This document shows, piece by piece, positions 63,921 through 64,000 of a stretch of 64,000 bases of DNA. The notes below the pieces were generated by a model, which worked only from the letters and a program-made list of their open reading frames with translations, was not told the DNA's origin and did not search any database. This stretch comes from Engraulis encrasicolus (Eukaryota; Chordata; Actinopteri; Clupeiformes; Engraulidae): the NCBI RefSeq assembly GCF_034702125.1, contig NC_085860.1:16936664-17000663 (forward strand), in the 5' to 3' direction. Made by a program: the position numbers and the translations under genes. Positions within the stretch are counted from its first letter, which is position 1; each line of letters starts with the position of its first letter.

Positions 63921-64000
63921 AGGGCGCTGTGATGCAGCGCGCTAAGCCCCCCACATTTGGGCTAGCATGCCCAAGGGTTGCACCCAGGGTTCGAATCCGG
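63921..64000 (+). mobile_element. tRNA-like SINE head, cut by the window end
   Basis: GGGCGCTGTGATGCAGCGCG then GCTAAGCCCCCC, and GGTTCGAATCCGG at the very edge as B box. The body lies beyond 64000. Confidence 0.65.

Noticed and set aside
61160..64000. MIP exons 1 and 2
   Set aside because: Searched by eye on the minus strand for the first NPA region and helices 4-5; nothing matching was found.

Overview
This window looks like non-coding, repeat-dominated DNA from a ray-finned (teleost) fish. The evidence is a very high load of CA/GT, GA/CT, GGAGA and other simple repeats, several tRNA-derived SINEs with (TGTAA)n-type tails, LINE 3' ends, and many short non-autonomous DNA transposons of types common in teleosts (hAT-like with 8-bp target duplications, TTAA-flanked, and long foldback elements). 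I cannot name the species. There is no bacterial-style gene organisation, and almost all open frames are poly-Val-Cys, Thr-His, Ser-Leu or Arg-Glu readings of simple repeats.

The one protein-coding locus I can support is at the right end on the minus strand: the last two coding exons of an aquaporin-0 / lens MIP-type gene (exon 3 at 61074-61154, exon 4 at 60705-60830). The exon sizes, phases and GT-AG junctions are right for the MIP/AQP2/AQP5 subfamily. However, the second NPA motif reads NPV, and an in-frame TGA precedes a still-readable family C-tail that has itself lost its terminal stop. The locus is therefore either a decayed paralog or a diverged gene. Exons 1 and 2 are not visible before 64000.

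Layout. 1-2.1 kb: CA arrays, a TTAA-flanked element, a 9-bp-TSD element and a SINE. 2.1-9.7 kb: mostly unique sequence with small SINE and MITE fragments. 9.7-16 kb: a dense microsatellite block with a 1.1-kb TTAA-flanked (piggyBac-like) element. 16.7-25.8 kb: a nested SINE pair, LINE tails and several MITEs, one with a palindromic expansion. 27-30 kb: GA, ATAC and CT arrays, a LINE ORF2 remnant and a SINE with a clear target duplication. 32.1-34.9 kb: a 1.48-kb hAT-like element followed by CACG and GA higher-order repeats. 36.8-37.8 kb: about 1 kb of purine-rich sequence. 38-47.7 kb: microsatellites, foldback elements and a 1.66-kb element with an internal tandem duplication. 48.3-53.4 kb: an unusual 1.95-kb element with a recurring GTCACCACCGTCAGA motif, then three adjacent terminal-inverted-repeat elements. 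55.2-56.7 kb: a second copy of the hAT-like element. 57.7-60.6 kb: CA/GT arrays, a 371-bp hAT-like element and a 23-bp minisatellite. 60.7-61.2 kb: the aquaporin exons. 61.7-63.2 kb: a 1.43-kb element upstream of exon 3.

There is no evidence of a multi-gene system. The most informative signals are the transposon footprints. At least eleven insertions show target-site duplications readable from the sequence. One set of five insertions shares 5'-TAGCCTG-type ends and 9-bp duplications (8 of 9 bases in one case). One hAT-like element carries an inverted duplication that copied its own flank.
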